Source: Rhodanobacter sp. DHG33 (GTDB lineage: Bacteria; Pseudomonadota; Gammaproteobacteria; Xanthomonadales; Rhodanobacteraceae). Taken from it: a stretch of DNA of 64,000 bases. Under the pieces are notes generated by a model. It was not told where the DNA came from. It worked only from the letters and a program-made list of their open reading frames with translations, and made no database searches. Position 1 is the first letter of the stretch. Every line of letters starts with the position of its first letter. The translations under genes and the position numbers were made by a program. The stretch is taken from the NCBI RefSeq assembly GCF_014843005.1, contig NZ_JACYXM010000007.1, positions 63,804 through 127,803 of the forward strand, written 5' to 3'. Of this stretch, positions 49,727 to 58,612 are shown piece by piece.

Positions 49727-50821
49727 ATGCCAGAGTCACCGACGTCCCAAAAACGACCGCGCCACCTGGGTGCCTGGGTGCTGATCGTCGCCGTTATCGC
49801 CGTAACAGTGACGGCCTTCGGCTACGTCGGCGGCTGGCTCGCGCCGCAGCGGCTCACGCCGAAGCGCCTCGTCGACCAGTTCGAGACCAATGCCGGCGTG
49901 CATCCCGGCTACCGGCGCAACCACGCCAAGGGCGTGTGCGTGGCCGGGTACTTCGAAAGCAACGGACAGGCCGCGCCGTACTCGGTGGCGCAGGTGTTCG
50001 CACCGGGGCAGCGCACGCCGGTGGTGGGCCGCTTTGCGATACCGGGCAGCAACCCGTATGCGCCGGACAGCAGCATCCCCATCCGCAGCATGGCGTTGCG
50101 CTTTGCGCTGGCGAACGGCCAGCAGTGGCGCACCGGCATGAACAGCATGCCGGTGTTTCCGGTGGCGACGCCGCAGGCGTTCTACGCACAGCTGCAGGCG
50201 CAGCAGCCTGACCCGGCCACCGGCAAGCCCGATCCGCAGAAGGTGGCGGCGTTCTTCGCCGCGCACCCGGAAACGGCGGCCTTTCGCGCCTGGGCGAAAA
50301 CCGCGAAACCCTCGGCCAGCTTCGCCACCGAAAGCTATTGGAGCCTCGATGCCTTCGTGTTCACTGGGCCGGATGGCCAGCGCCATGCGGTGCGCTGGCA
50401 GATGGTGCCGCAGTCTGCGAGTGACGACGCTGCCGCACCGGCAAGCGACGTCGACTATCTCGCGGCCGATCTGCACCAGCGCCTTGCGCATGGTCCGCTG
50501 CAGTGGAAGCTGCTGGTGACGCTGGCCAACCCGGGCGACCCCACGGATGACGCCACCAAGACCTGGCCGGCCGATCGCCAGATCATCGACGCCGGCACGC
50601 TGGTCGTCGACAGCGAGCAAGCGCAGGACAGCGGCCCGTGCCGCGACATCAACTACGACCCGACGGTGCTGCCGAACGGCATCGCACCCTCCGACGACCC
50701 GCTATTGCCTGCGCGCTCGGCGGCCTATGCCGACTCCTACTTGCGCCGCACCAGCGAGGAAGCGCACCTGCCGGGCAGCGCCCGCCCCTCGGCGACCACG
50801 CCGCCGGAGACGCAGCGATGA
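49727..50821 (+). CDS. Membrane-anchored catalase-fold (SrpA-like) peroxidase
   Basis: 364 residues. One N-terminal anchor helix (LIVAVIAVTVTAFGYVGGWL). The catalase core keeps HPGYRRNHAKGVCVAG with the active-site His, VVGRFAIPGSNPYAPDSS, MALRFAL, and the DYLAADLHQRLAHGPLQWKL segment. It is shorter than true catalases, as in the SrpA-like family of heme peroxidases. The stop codon overlaps the start of the cytochrome b561 gene by ATGA, so the two are coupled, and the cytochrome may feed it electrons. Confidence 0.87.
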   Translation: MPESPTSQKRPRHLGAWVLIVAVIAVTVTAFGYVGGWLAPQRLTPKRLVDQFETNAGVHPGYRRNHAKGVCVAGYFESNGQAAPYSVAQVFAPGQRTPVVGRFAIPGSNPYAPDSSIPIRSMALRFALANGQQWRTGMNSMPVFPVATPQAFYAQLQAQQPDPATGKPDPQKVAAFFAAHPETAAFRAWAKTAKPSASFATESYWSLDAFVFTGPDGQRHAVRWQMVPQSASDDAAAPASDVDYLAADLHQRLAHGPLQWKLLVTLANPGDPTDDATKTWPADRQIIDAGTLVVDSEQAQDSGPCRDINYDPTVLPNGIAPSDDPLLPARSAAYADSYLRRTSEEAHLPGSARPSATTPPETQR

Positions 50822-51363
50822 AAAACACCACCGGTCTGTTCGCCCTGCCCGCCCGCATCCTGCATTGGCTGATGGCGGCGATGATTCTTGCCATGCTGTT
50901 CATTGGTGTCGGCATGGTGGCGTCGGTATCCGAGCGCCACGCGTGGCTGTTGCGCATCCACAAACCGCTGGGCATCGCGATCCTGCTGCTGGCGGTGGTA
51001 CGGCTGGCCGTGCGCCTGCGCTATCCGCCACCGCCGCTGCCGGCGGATCTGCCCGTGCTGCAGAAACTGGCGGCGCACGCTTCGCACTGGCTGCTCTACG
51101 CGTTGATGATCGCGATGCCGCTGGTGGGCTGGGCAATGCTCTCGGCCGGCGGTTATCCGGTGATGCTGAGCGATGCGCTGCGACTGCCGCCGATCTTCCC
51201 CACCAGCCCGACGGCCTTCGCCATCCTGCGTCACCTGCACAGCTGGCTGGCGATGCTGCTGTTCCTCACCTTCCTCGCGCATATGGCGGCGGCGCTGTAC
51301 CACGGGCTGATCCGGCGCGACGGGGTGTTGGCGAGCATGGTGGGGAGAAGGCGCGGCGCGTGA
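50818..51363 (+). CDS. Cytochrome b561
   Basis: 181 residues, four transmembrane helices, di-heme b-type electron carrier of the inner membrane. Heme-ligand His candidates: RILHWLMAAM, LRIHKPLGI, AHASHWLLY and LRHLHSWLAML. Full family length. Start codon overlaps the catalase-like gene (ATGA), an arrangement that recurs in bacteria with periplasmic SrpA-like peroxidases. Confidence 0.93.
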   Translation: MKNTTGLFALPARILHWLMAAMILAMLFIGVGMVASVSERHAWLLRIHKPLGIAILLLAVVRLAVRLRYPPPPLPADLPVLQKLAAHASHWLLYALMIAMPLVGWAMLSAGGYPVMLSDALRLPPIFPTSPTAFAILRHLHSWLAMLLFLTFLAHMAAALYHGLIRRDGVLASMVGRRRGA

Positions 51364-51400
51364 CGCGACACGCGCCACGGATCATGTGACCCGTGCCGGC

Positions 51401-52804
51401 TCAGCGATGGCAACCCGGCTTTTGCTGCAGCCATGCCTGGGCTACCGCAAGCGTCGCATCTCCCTCGGCATCGGAGGTGGTTACCGGCACGTCCGGCTGC
51501 AGCTTGCCGCCATAGACCTGCCCCGTGCGATCCACGTCGACGGCGGTCGTCAGGAAAATCTTGCTGCCGTCGGGCAGCGCGAAACCGGCATTACCCGTGC
51601 TGAGTCCGGCCGTGGGCTGACCGAACGATCGCGTGTCGGGGCGCCCACGGAAGGCCACGGCCACCACTTCGCCGGAGCTGGCCGTGTGCGGTCCGTAAAG
51701 CACGGCCACCGCGGCATGTTCCAGCGCTGGCACCTGCGGCGATGCCGGGTCGAGCGGGTTGGACGCCGCAAAGCTGTCCAGGTGCCCGTCGGCATAGCGG
51801 AAACCACCGAGCGCCCCATCGCCAAGCAAGGGGCGTAGCCCCGCCAGCATCGGATGCATGTTGCCGCCCGTATCGCCGCGAAGATCGACGACCCAGCCGC
51901 ATCGTGCCTGTGGCGCCAGCTTGGCGATGGCGTCCAGCATGTCACCCACGAAGGCGTGGCTCGCATCCGCATTCATGCCGCTGTAGCCCGGCATCTCGAT
52001 GTAACCGATACCACCCGGCTGCAATCGGACAGCGGAAAGCGATGTCGCCCCGCCCTGGGTACGATCCTGACGAACATCCCCTCGCTCCATCAGGAAACTA
52101 TGGTGGTCGCCCAGCTTCGCCAGCAGGGAGCGGATGACCGGGTGGACATCCGCCGGGGACTTCGCCTCCCTGGACATGGCATGCAACGCGGGTATCAGCT
52201 GTTCCCAGTCGATGTCGCGCGCATGCAGTGCGTGTGTACGCACGATGTGGATCGCGGCATCGAGCACGGCTTCCGGCGCTACCACGGCAGCATCGGGCTT
52301 TCCGGCAACCACGAGCCGGAAATGCCTGGCGACGACTTCGCCGTTGCCATTGAGCATCGTGCCGAACACCACGCGCGCAGCAGTCGCCGGCACGTCGATC
52401 CGCACCTCGCGATGCGCACCCGACACCGTGCCGAACACAGGCATCCGCTGAGAGCTGGCGAAAGCCACCGCCTTGTGGGCAGCGTCTTCCGCACGCATCC
52501 ATATCTCTGCACCGCGCGCCACGTCGCGTGTATCGAGATCGGCGGAAAGTGCGAGCGTGTAGTTGCGATACGCCGTGGCATCCCGGGCAGCCAGCGAGCT
52601 ACCGAACTTCGCGGGATCGGCGTCGCGTCCCGTCACTGTGACCGTTGCGCCGGAGTCGCTGGTCACGTCGCCCGATCCATCCACTGCGTAGTGCTGGCGG
52701 TCGCTGCCAGTCACCTTCCACGCATCGGGCACGTGCCCGGTGCCCTCGGCGGCAAAGGCCACGTTGCAACACAGGATGCACGCGGCGACGAATGAACGGT
52801 TCAT
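51401..52804 (-). CDS. Exported S41-family (C-terminal processing peptidase-like) serine protease
   Basis: 467 residues. Signal peptide 1-18. Residues 20-170 are a beta-sandwich (YTLALSADLDTRDVARGAEI). Residues 215-460 match the S41/tail-specific protease domain: LLAKLGDHHSFLM, GGIGYIEMPGY, CGWVVDLRGDTGGNMHPML, and the nucleophile Ser in GPHTASSGEVVA. No PDZ domain is evident. Probable periplasmic processing or peptide-degrading enzyme. Confidence 0.87.
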   Translation of the reverse strand: MNRSFVAACILCCNVAFAAEGTGHVPDAWKVTGSDRQHYAVDGSGDVTSDSGATVTVTGRDADPAKFGSSLAARDATAYRNYTLALSADLDTRDVARGAEIWMRAEDAAHKAVAFASSQRMPVFGTVSGAHREVRIDVPATAARVVFGTMLNGNGEVVARHFRLVVAGKPDAAVVAPEAVLDAAIHIVRTHALHARDIDWEQLIPALHAMSREAKSPADVHPVIRSLLAKLGDHHSFLMERGDVRQDRTQGGATSLSAVRLQPGGIGYIEMPGYSGMNADASHAFVGDMLDAIAKLAPQARCGWVVDLRGDTGGNMHPMLAGLRPLLGDGALGGFRYADGHLDSFAASNPLDPASPQVPALEHAAVAVLYGPHTASSGEVVAVAFRGRPDTRSFGQPTAGLSTGNAGFALPDGSKIFLTTAVDVDRTGQVYGGKLQPDVPVTTSDAEGDATLAVAQAWLQQKPGCHR

Positions 52805-52929
52805 GGCATCCCTGCAGTCATCCGGAATGCGCGGAAGCTACGCCACCTGGGTGGGAGCAGGCAATCCTTGCGTGCGCCGTCGGAACTCGAACAACTAGTC
52901 GCACGAGGAATGTCCGAAACGGCACGATC

Positions 52930-54339
52930 TCAATGGCAGCCCTGCGGCGCTTGCAGCTTCGCATGGAACAGCGCGTCGTAGGCCAGCGTGCCCATGACGG
53001 CGTAGCCGCGATCGTTGGGATGCAGGCCCGCGTCACCCGCGCAGACGGTGGCCATGCCTACCGGCAGCGGGGACTGTTTCGCGACCAGCGGCGGCGGCGC
53101 ATACGTGCCCGCCACTCCGTCGGCGAAATCGACCACGCCATCGAACGCGCCCGAGTGGCGTATCCACTGGTTGACCTGCAGCCGCACGGCCTCGCGCTGC
53201 GGGCTGTACCAGCCGGGGAAGCCGGCGAACGGCGTGACCGTGGCGGCATAGATGCGCAGGTGATGCCGGTGAGCGACGTCGGCCAGCATGCGCATGGAGG
53301 CGATGAGGTCGCCGGCCGAGGCGCCGTTGGGATAACCGGCGGCGTCGATGCCGCGATTGATGTCGTTGGCGCCGAACAGCACGACCACGTCGGTGACGCC
53401 GGGGCGGTCGACCACGTCGCGCAGGTAGCGCTTGAGGCCGGAGGTGCCGGCGCCGGGTGAGCCGATCTGGTCGGTGGTGAGTTCGTCGGCGCTGATGCCG
53501 GCATTCACCACGGCGGCCGCTTCACCCTTCTGTTGGGCGACGCGCGCGAGCACGGCCGGCCAGGAGGCGGTGGGCGCGCTGGCGAGGGCGCCGTCGGTGA
53601 TGGAATCGCCGAACGCGACGATGCCGCGGGTGCTGGCCGGCACTTCGACTTCGACGGCGTCGAGCAGATAGATGTGGTCGTCGTCCTTGGTGTGCGGCAG
53701 CGCTTTCGCGGCAGCCTGCTGCGCCAGCGAGGGTTGCTGCATGGCGTCGCCATCGACAGCGTAGGTGGTGTGGGCCTGTTCCATCGGATGGAAGTCGGCG
53801 AGCTGCGTCGGCGCGGCGAAGTAGAGGCTGACCACCACGTTGGATAGAGCCGGTACATGCAGTTCCACCGGATCGCTGACGGCTTCGCTGCCGGGCGCGA
53901 GGGTGATGGACGGCTTGCCGCCGTCGAAGCTCAGTTTCTTGTCGCTGACTGGTTCGATCGCCGATAGGTCATTGGCTTGGCTAGCACCGAGGGCGATGCG
54001 CGCGGCGCTGACGATAAGAGGTGTGCGGCCATAGTAGTTCGACAGGCGGATGCGCACGCGTTCGCCGCCGGTGCTGACGTTTACGGCCTGGCGCAGGGTC
54101 ACGTGCTCAACGGTGGCAACTTGGTCCAGCGGTTGGCCGTAGGCGTCCAATGCGGGCTTGCCATCGCTACCGGTGATCTGCACGTAGTTCGAGGTCATCG
54201 ACTGGCCCCAGGTGGCGACCCATTTCTGCGTTGCCGGTTTCGCGATGGCCGCGCTGAAGGGGAGCGACAGGCAGGCCGCCAGCAAGGTGGCCAGCAGGGA
54301 GGTGCGTGAGGGGTAGGTGCTTCGGCGTGCGTGGGGCAT
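52930..54339 (-). CDS. Exported SGNH/GDSL hydrolase
   Basis: 469 residues. Signal peptide 1-33. An N-terminal beta domain (RQAVNVSTGGERVRIRLSNY) precedes the SGNH core, where block I is VAFGDSITDGA (Ser), block II a Gly in VNAGISADELT, block III LFGANDINRG (Asn) and block V LHPNDRGY (Asp/His). This layout fits acetylesterase or lysophospholipase-like members acting on polysaccharides. Long intergenic region upstream. Confidence 0.9.
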   Translation of the reverse strand: MPHARRSTYPSRTSLLATLLAACLSLPFSAAIAKPATQKWVATWGQSMTSNYVQITGSDGKPALDAYGQPLDQVATVEHVTLRQAVNVSTGGERVRIRLSNYYGRTPLIVSAARIALGASQANDLSAIEPVSDKKLSFDGGKPSITLAPGSEAVSDPVELHVPALSNVVVSLYFAAPTQLADFHPMEQAHTTYAVDGDAMQQPSLAQQAAAKALPHTKDDDHIYLLDAVEVEVPASTRGIVAFGDSITDGALASAPTASWPAVLARVAQQKGEAAAVVNAGISADELTTDQIGSPGAGTSGLKRYLRDVVDRPGVTDVVVLFGANDINRGIDAAGYPNGASAGDLIASMRMLADVAHRHHLRIYAATVTPFAGFPGWYSPQREAVRLQVNQWIRHSGAFDGVVDFADGVAGTYAPPPLVAKQSPLPVGMATVCAGDAGLHPNDRGYAVMGTLAYDALFHAKLQAPQGCH

Positions 54340-54526
54340 GGGTACATCCCGCGGAGATGGAGCCGTACTGGATCGTTTGGCAGTTTGGAGCGGGTGTCAA
54401 TGTGGAGGGGGAATCGTTGTGGTGCTTGAGGTGTTCGAAACTTCGATTCGTTTTCCGCAGGGCGATGTGAATTTTTGTGTCTTGTTGCAAGCGACAGAGC
54501 GGTTTCGGTCGCCTGCCGGCGCCCGA

Positions 54527-54560
54527 GTTACTTCTCTTTGCTGGCCCAAAGAGAAGTAAC
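54527..54560. repeat. Perfect 14-bp inverted repeat
   Basis: GTTACTTCTCTTTG / CAAAGAGAAGTAAC around CTGGCC. A common intergenic element of xanthomonads (from memory); no T-run. Confidence 0.8.
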
Positions 54561-54670
54561 CCAGAGAAATGGCCTTGTGTAATCCGCCGGAACTACAAGC
54601 GGGCGGTGTCGAGGACATTGGAACTACGCTCGGCGACACGTCCTGCACAGCGGCCACACCTCGCCGTATC

Positions 54671-54704
54671 TGGGAACTGAGGGAAACATTTGGGAACTGA
54701 GGGC
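54671..54704. repeat. Direct repeat TGGGAACTGAGGG, two copies
   Basis: Two exact copies 21 bases apart, in an otherwise unremarkable stretch. Confidence 0.6.
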
Positions 54705-54743
54705 AAGACCCTGGGGCGCTTCGCTCTGCATGTCTTGCTCGTC

Positions 54744-54763
54744 ATTCCGGCGCAGGCCGGAAT
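54744..54763. repeat. REP palindrome
   Basis: ATTCCGGC / GCCGGAAT around GCAG, preceded by CGTC and followed by CCAG, the classical form of a widespread REP element. Confidence 0.75.
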
Positions 54764-54873
54764 CCAGTAGCGACAAGGCCTGGACAAGGGTTGCCTGGGT
54801 GGGGCGGCGGACCCATGTCATAGATGTCCGAAAACGGCGAGTTTCGCCGGGATGGCGGTGCTAGCCTGCAGTC

Positions 54874-56385
54874 ATGAACGATTACCTCGCCACCACCCTG
54901 CCCGATGCGCGCACCTGCGAACAGGCGCGGCTGAGCCGCGATGCGCGCTTCGACGGGCTGTTCTTCACCGCCGTGCGCAGCACGGGCATCTATTGCCGGC
55001 CGGTGTGTCCCGCGCCGTCGCCGAAGCGGGAGAACGTGCGCTATTACGCCAGTGCGGCGGCGGCGGAAGCGGCCGGTTTCCGGCCCTGCCTGCGCTGCCG
55101 TCCGGAGCTGTCGCCGGGCAACGACGTGTGGCAGCGCGGCGACCATGTGGTGGCGCGGGCGCTGAAGCTGATCGAACACGGCGCGCTGGATGAAGGTTCG
55201 CTGGAGCAGCTCGCCGCGCGCGTCAACGTGGGTGCGCGGCAGTTGCGCCGGTTGTTCACCGAACGGCTGGGCGCGCCGCCGATGAGCGTGCACACCACGC
55301 GCCGCCTGCTGTTCGCGAAGCAGTTGCTGACCGAGACGGCGATGCCGGTGACGGAGGTCGCGCTGGCGTCGGGCTTCCGCAGTCTGCGTCGTTTCAATGC
55401 CGCGTTCGCGCAGGCAAACCACATCGCACCGCGCGAACTGCGCCGCCAGCCGCGCGCGGCGAAAAGCGATGCGCTGACGCTGCGACTGGCATACCGGCCG
55501 CCGTTCGATTTCGCCTCGCTGCTCGACTTCCTGCGCGGCCGCGCGCTGCCCGGTATCGAGCAGGTGGACGACACCACTTATGCGCGCGTGTTCGGCCCAG
55601 CCGACGCGCCGGGTTGGCTGCGCGTCTCCGCATGGCCCGGCAGCGAGCATGCGCTGAAGCTGGAACTGCACTGTCCGCACCCAGCGCAGATCCAAGGCGT
55701 GGTGTCGCGCGTGCGCCGGCTGTTCGACCTGGATGCGGATCCGCGCGCGATAGCCGATGCCTTGCGCAGCGAGACCACGTTGCGCCCGCTACTACGCAAG
55801 CGTCCGGGCCTACGGTTGCCGGGCAGCTGGGATGGTTTCGAGATCGCGGTGCGCGCCATCCTCGGCCAGCAAGTGAGCGTGGCTGCAGCGCGCACGCTGG
55901 CCACGCGTCTCGTGCAGCGTCATGGCATGGCACTAGCCGCGGCGCCGTTGCCCGGACTGGACCGCCTGTTCCCCACACCCGAAGCGCTGGCGGATGCCGA
56001 CCTGCGCGCGCTGGGCGTGACCACCGCGCGTGCCGAAACGATACGCGGCGTGGCGCGCGCCCTGCTCGATGGCCGCGTGGATTTCCGCGCGGAGCAGCCG
56101 CTGGACGAATTCGTGGCGCGCTGGGTCGCACTGCCGGGCATCGGCGAGTGGACGGCGCATTACATGGCGATGCGCGCACTGAGCCACCCCGACGCCTTCC
56201 CCGCCGCCGACCTGATCCTGCGTCGCGCCGCGGCAGGCAGCGGCGATGCGCTCAGTACCAAGGCGCTGAACGCGCTCGCCGAAGCATGGCGGCCGTGGCG
56301 CGCCTATGCCGTGATCCATCTGTGGCGCGCCAGCAGTGACGCCGCGCCGACACCCCGCACAAAACGCAAGGGAGCCGACCTATGA
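54874..56385 (+). CDS. alkA: Ada-HTH-AlkA fusion: alkylation-responsive 3-methyladenine glycosylase
   Basis: 503 residues, three parts. Residues 1-85 form the Ada metal-binding domain; Cys41, Cys45, Cys72 and Cys75 keep the exact spacing of the Escherichia coli Ada zinc site (38/42/69/72), so Cys41 may be a methyl-phosphotriester acceptor. Residues 90-190 are an AraC HTH (LEQLAARVNVGARQLRRLFT; VTEVALASGFRSLRRF). Residues 200-490 are AlkA: GQQVSVAAARTLATRL, then the HhH LPGIGEWTAHYMAMRAL and the catalytic Asp in FPAADLIL. Its stop overlaps the ogt start (ATGA). Removes alkylated bases; probably autoregulated. Confidence 0.93.
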   Translation: MNDYLATTLPDARTCEQARLSRDARFDGLFFTAVRSTGIYCRPVCPAPSPKRENVRYYASAAAAEAAGFRPCLRCRPELSPGNDVWQRGDHVVARALKLIEHGALDEGSLEQLAARVNVGARQLRRLFTERLGAPPMSVHTTRRLLFAKQLLTETAMPVTEVALASGFRSLRRFNAAFAQANHIAPRELRRQPRAAKSDALTLRLAYRPPFDFASLLDFLRGRALPGIEQVDDTTYARVFGPADAPGWLRVSAWPGSEHALKLELHCPHPAQIQGVVSRVRRLFDLDADPRAIADALRSETTLRPLLRKRPGLRLPGSWDGFEIAVRAILGQQVSVAAARTLATRLVQRHGMALAAAPLPGLDRLFPTPEALADADLRALGVTTARAETIRGVARALLDGRVDFRAEQPLDEFVARWVALPGIGEWTAHYMAMRALSHPDAFPAADLILRRAAAGSGDALSTKALNALAEAWRPWRAYAVIHLWRASSDAAPTPRTKRKGADL

Positions 56386-56954
56386 AGACCCAGGAAACCA
56401 TCTGGTACGACGAACTGCCCACGCCCATCGGCCTGCTGCGCCTGGTGGCCGATGCCAAGGGCCTGCGCGAGGTGTGGTTCGAGGGCGGCAAGCACCAGAA
56501 GTCGCCCGACCCGAGCTGGGTGCACGACCCGGGCAAGCTCGCCTTCGCCCGCGTGCAACTGGAGGAATATTTCGCCGGCGCACGGCAGACGTTTTCGCTG
56601 CCGCTGCACCCCGTGGGCACGCCGTTCCAGCTTTCGGTGTGGCACGAGCTGGCGAACATCCCCTACGGCGCCACGATCAGCTACGGCGAAATGGCGCGGC
56701 GTATCCGCCAGCCGCAGGCGATGCGCGCGGTGGGCGCCGCAAACGGCCGCAACCCGCTGCCCATCGTGCTGCCCTGCCACCGCGTGATCGGCGCCAACGG
56801 CAGCCTCACCGGCTTCGGCGGCGGCCTGCCGGTGAAGCATTTCCTGCTAGCGATGGAGGCGCAGGTCGCCGACGGCGACCTGTTCGCCCCGACGCCGCTC
56901 AGTGGCCATTCTGCGACGACGCCCCAGACGAAGCTGCATCGCGGTACTGGTTGA
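56382..56954 (+). CDS. ogt: Methylated-DNA-protein cysteine methyltransferase
   Basis: 190 residues. Reverses O6-methylguanine by transferring the methyl group to its own cysteine. The active-site motif is IVLPCHRVIG, with Asn-Gly (NGSLTGFGGGL) after it, and GTPFQLSVWHELANIPYGAT leads the DNA-binding HTH. Coupled by ATGA overlap to the glycosylase fusion. Its last 56 bases overlap convergently the Gln-rich gene. Confidence 0.95.
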   Translation: MKTQETIWYDELPTPIGLLRLVADAKGLREVWFEGGKHQKSPDPSWVHDPGKLAFARVQLEEYFAGARQTFSLPLHPVGTPFQLSVWHELANIPYGATISYGEMARRIRQPQAMRAVGAANGRNPLPIVLPCHRVIGANGSLTGFGGGLPVKHFLLAMEAQVADGDLFAPTPLSGHSATTPQTKLHRGTG

Positions 56955-57249
56955 CCTGATCCTGCTGCCGCGCGTTGTCGCGCTGCTGCTGCGCCTGGTC
57001 GGCCTGCTGCATCTGGGTGCGCGCGTCCGAACCCTGCGCCAGCGGCTGCTGCGCCATGTTCGACACGTTCTGGCGCTGCTGGGCCTGCTGCTGGTTCTTC
57101 TGCACCTGGTCGTTCACCTGCTGCTGTTGCGCGGTCTGCTGGAAGCGCGCGTTGGCCGGGGTCGTGGTCTGCGCCGATGCCGCGCCGGCAACCGCCAGCA
57201 GGCCGGCCAGCAGCAGGGCCCCACTACGAAAGAAACATGCGGTAGTCAT
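56899..57249 (-). CDS. Gln-rich exported protein, 116 residues
   Basis: Signal peptide 1-26 (LLLAGLLAVAGAASAQ). The mature 90 residues are dominated by Gln, Asn, Ala and Arg (QQTAQQQQVNDQVQKNQQQA), without Cys or aromatic clusters, so probably disordered or coiled-coil in the periplasm. Overlaps the ogt 3' end. Function unknown. Confidence 0.6.
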   Translation of the reverse strand: MTTACFFRSGALLLAGLLAVAGAASAQTTTPANARFQQTAQQQQVNDQVQKNQQQAQQRQNVSNMAQQPLAQGSDARTQMQQADQAQQQRDNARQQDQVNQYRDAASSGASSQNGH

Positions 57250-57297
57250 GGTTCTGGGCGATCATTGGGGGAGGTATTCGCATCGTATGGCATCCGC

Positions 57298-58569
57298 ATG
57301 AACCTCCTGTCACGCCTGTTCCTGGTTTCCGTTATCGCATTCAGCGCCGGTTGCGCCACGCAACCCACCCCGCCCGCCACGCCGGCGCAGGCCGCCGGGG
57401 CCGCACAACCCGCGCCGCTGCTGCTGGTTTCCATCGATGCCTTCCGCGCGGACTACATCGACCGCGGTCTCACGCCCACCCTGGCGGCGCTGGCGCAGAG
57501 CGGCGTGCACGCCGACGCGATGCAGCCCTCGTTCCCCTCGCTGACCTTTCCCAACCACTACACGCTGGTCACCGGCCTGTACCCGGACCACCACGGCATC
57601 GTCAACAACACCATGGTCGACCCGGTGCTCGGCAAGTTCACGCTGAGCAACCGCAAGGCCGTGAGCGACGGCCACTGGTGGGACGGCGGCGCGCCGATCT
57701 GGGAGGACGCCGACGCGCACGGCCTGCGCACCGCCACCATGTTCTGGCCCGGCGCCGAGGCCGACATCCACGGCAGGCACCCGGATTACTGGATGCCGTA
57801 CAACGGCGACGTGACGCCGGACCAGCGCGTGGACCAGGTGCTGGCGTGGCTCGACCTGCCGGCCGGCCAGCGGCCGACGTTCCTCACCCTCTATTTCGAT
57901 GCGGTCGATCATGCCGGCCACAACCACGGCCCGGATTCGCCCGAGGTGAACCAGGCGCTGCGCGACACCGACGCCGCGCTGGCGCGCCTGGTGGCGGGGC
58001 TGCAGCAGCGCGGCCTGTTCGACCGGATGAACATCATCGTGCTCGCCGACCACGGCATGGCCAGCAACCCGCTGCCGAACAGCGTGCTGATCGACAAGCT
58101 GATTCCGCTGGACGAAGTGAACACCGTCAGCCTCGACATCGTGGCCGGCTTCAACCCGAAGCCGGGTTACGACTTCGCCGCGATTGAGCACACGCTGGAG
58201 CAGCCGCAGCAGCACATGCAGTGCTGGGACAAGACGCGCATCCCGGCCCGCCTGCACTACGGCAGCAACCCGCGCGTGCCGCAGCTGGTGTGCCTGGCCG
58301 ACGTGGGCTGGCGCATCACCACCACCGAGCGCCTGGCCAAGCACAAGGGCCACATCAGCATCGGCGAGCACGGCTACGACAATGCCGACCCGCGCATGCG
58401 CGCACTGTTCATCGCGCACGGCCCGGCGTTCCAGGCCGGCCTGCGCTATCCGGAATTCCCGAACGTGGACGTCTATCCGCTGATGACCCACCTGCTCGGC
58501 ATCCCCGCCGACCGGAACGACGGCGACTACGACCAGGTGAAGGGCATGCTCAAGCCCGCGGTGCAGTAA
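57298..58569 (+). CDS. Nucleotide pyrophosphatase/phosphodiesterase-like lipoprotein
   Basis: 423 residues. Lipobox SAGC (Cys near 17). Alkaline-phosphatase-superfamily NPP fold: LVSIDAFRADYI (metal Asp), SFPSLTFPNHYTLVTGLYPD (nucleophile Thr), YFDAVDHAGHNHGPDS (metal Asp/His), VLADHGM and GEHGYDN (metal His). Hydrolyses nucleotide or phosphodiester substrates; anchored in the outer membrane or periplasm. ATG at 57298 was chosen to begin the signal peptide; the frame is open further upstream only by chance. Confidence 0.92.
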   Translation: MNLLSRLFLVSVIAFSAGCATQPTPPATPAQAAGAAQPAPLLLVSIDAFRADYIDRGLTPTLAALAQSGVHADAMQPSFPSLTFPNHYTLVTGLYPDHHGIVNNTMVDPVLGKFTLSNRKAVSDGHWWDGGAPIWEDADAHGLRTATMFWPGAEADIHGRHPDYWMPYNGDVTPDQRVDQVLAWLDLPAGQRPTFLTLYFDAVDHAGHNHGPDSPEVNQALRDTDAALARLVAGLQQRGLFDRMNIIVLADHGMASNPLPNSVLIDKLIPLDEVNTVSLDIVAGFNPKPGYDFAAIEHTLEQPQQHMQCWDKTRIPARLHYGSNPRVPQLVCLADVGWRITTTERLAKHKGHISIGEHGYDNADPRMRALFIAHGPAFQAGLRYPEFPNVDVYPLMTHLLGIPADRNDGDYDQVKGMLKPAVQ

Positions 58570-58590
58570 CGCACCGGCAAGGACGGCACA

Positions 58591-58612
58591 ATGCGCTCCC
58601 GCGGGAGCGCAT
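58591..58612. terminator. Perfect 22-bp palindrome between convergent genes
   Basis: ATGCGCTCCCG / CGGGAGCGCAT, without spacer, between the NPP-like and MFS genes. No T-run, so termination is inferred from position. Confidence 0.5.

Larger units (their letters stand above)
54340..54873. other. Repeat-rich intergenic region
   Basis: 534 bases between divergent genes with no convincing ORF. It contains a perfect inverted repeat, a direct repeat and a REP palindrome, listed separately. Confidence 0.6.
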
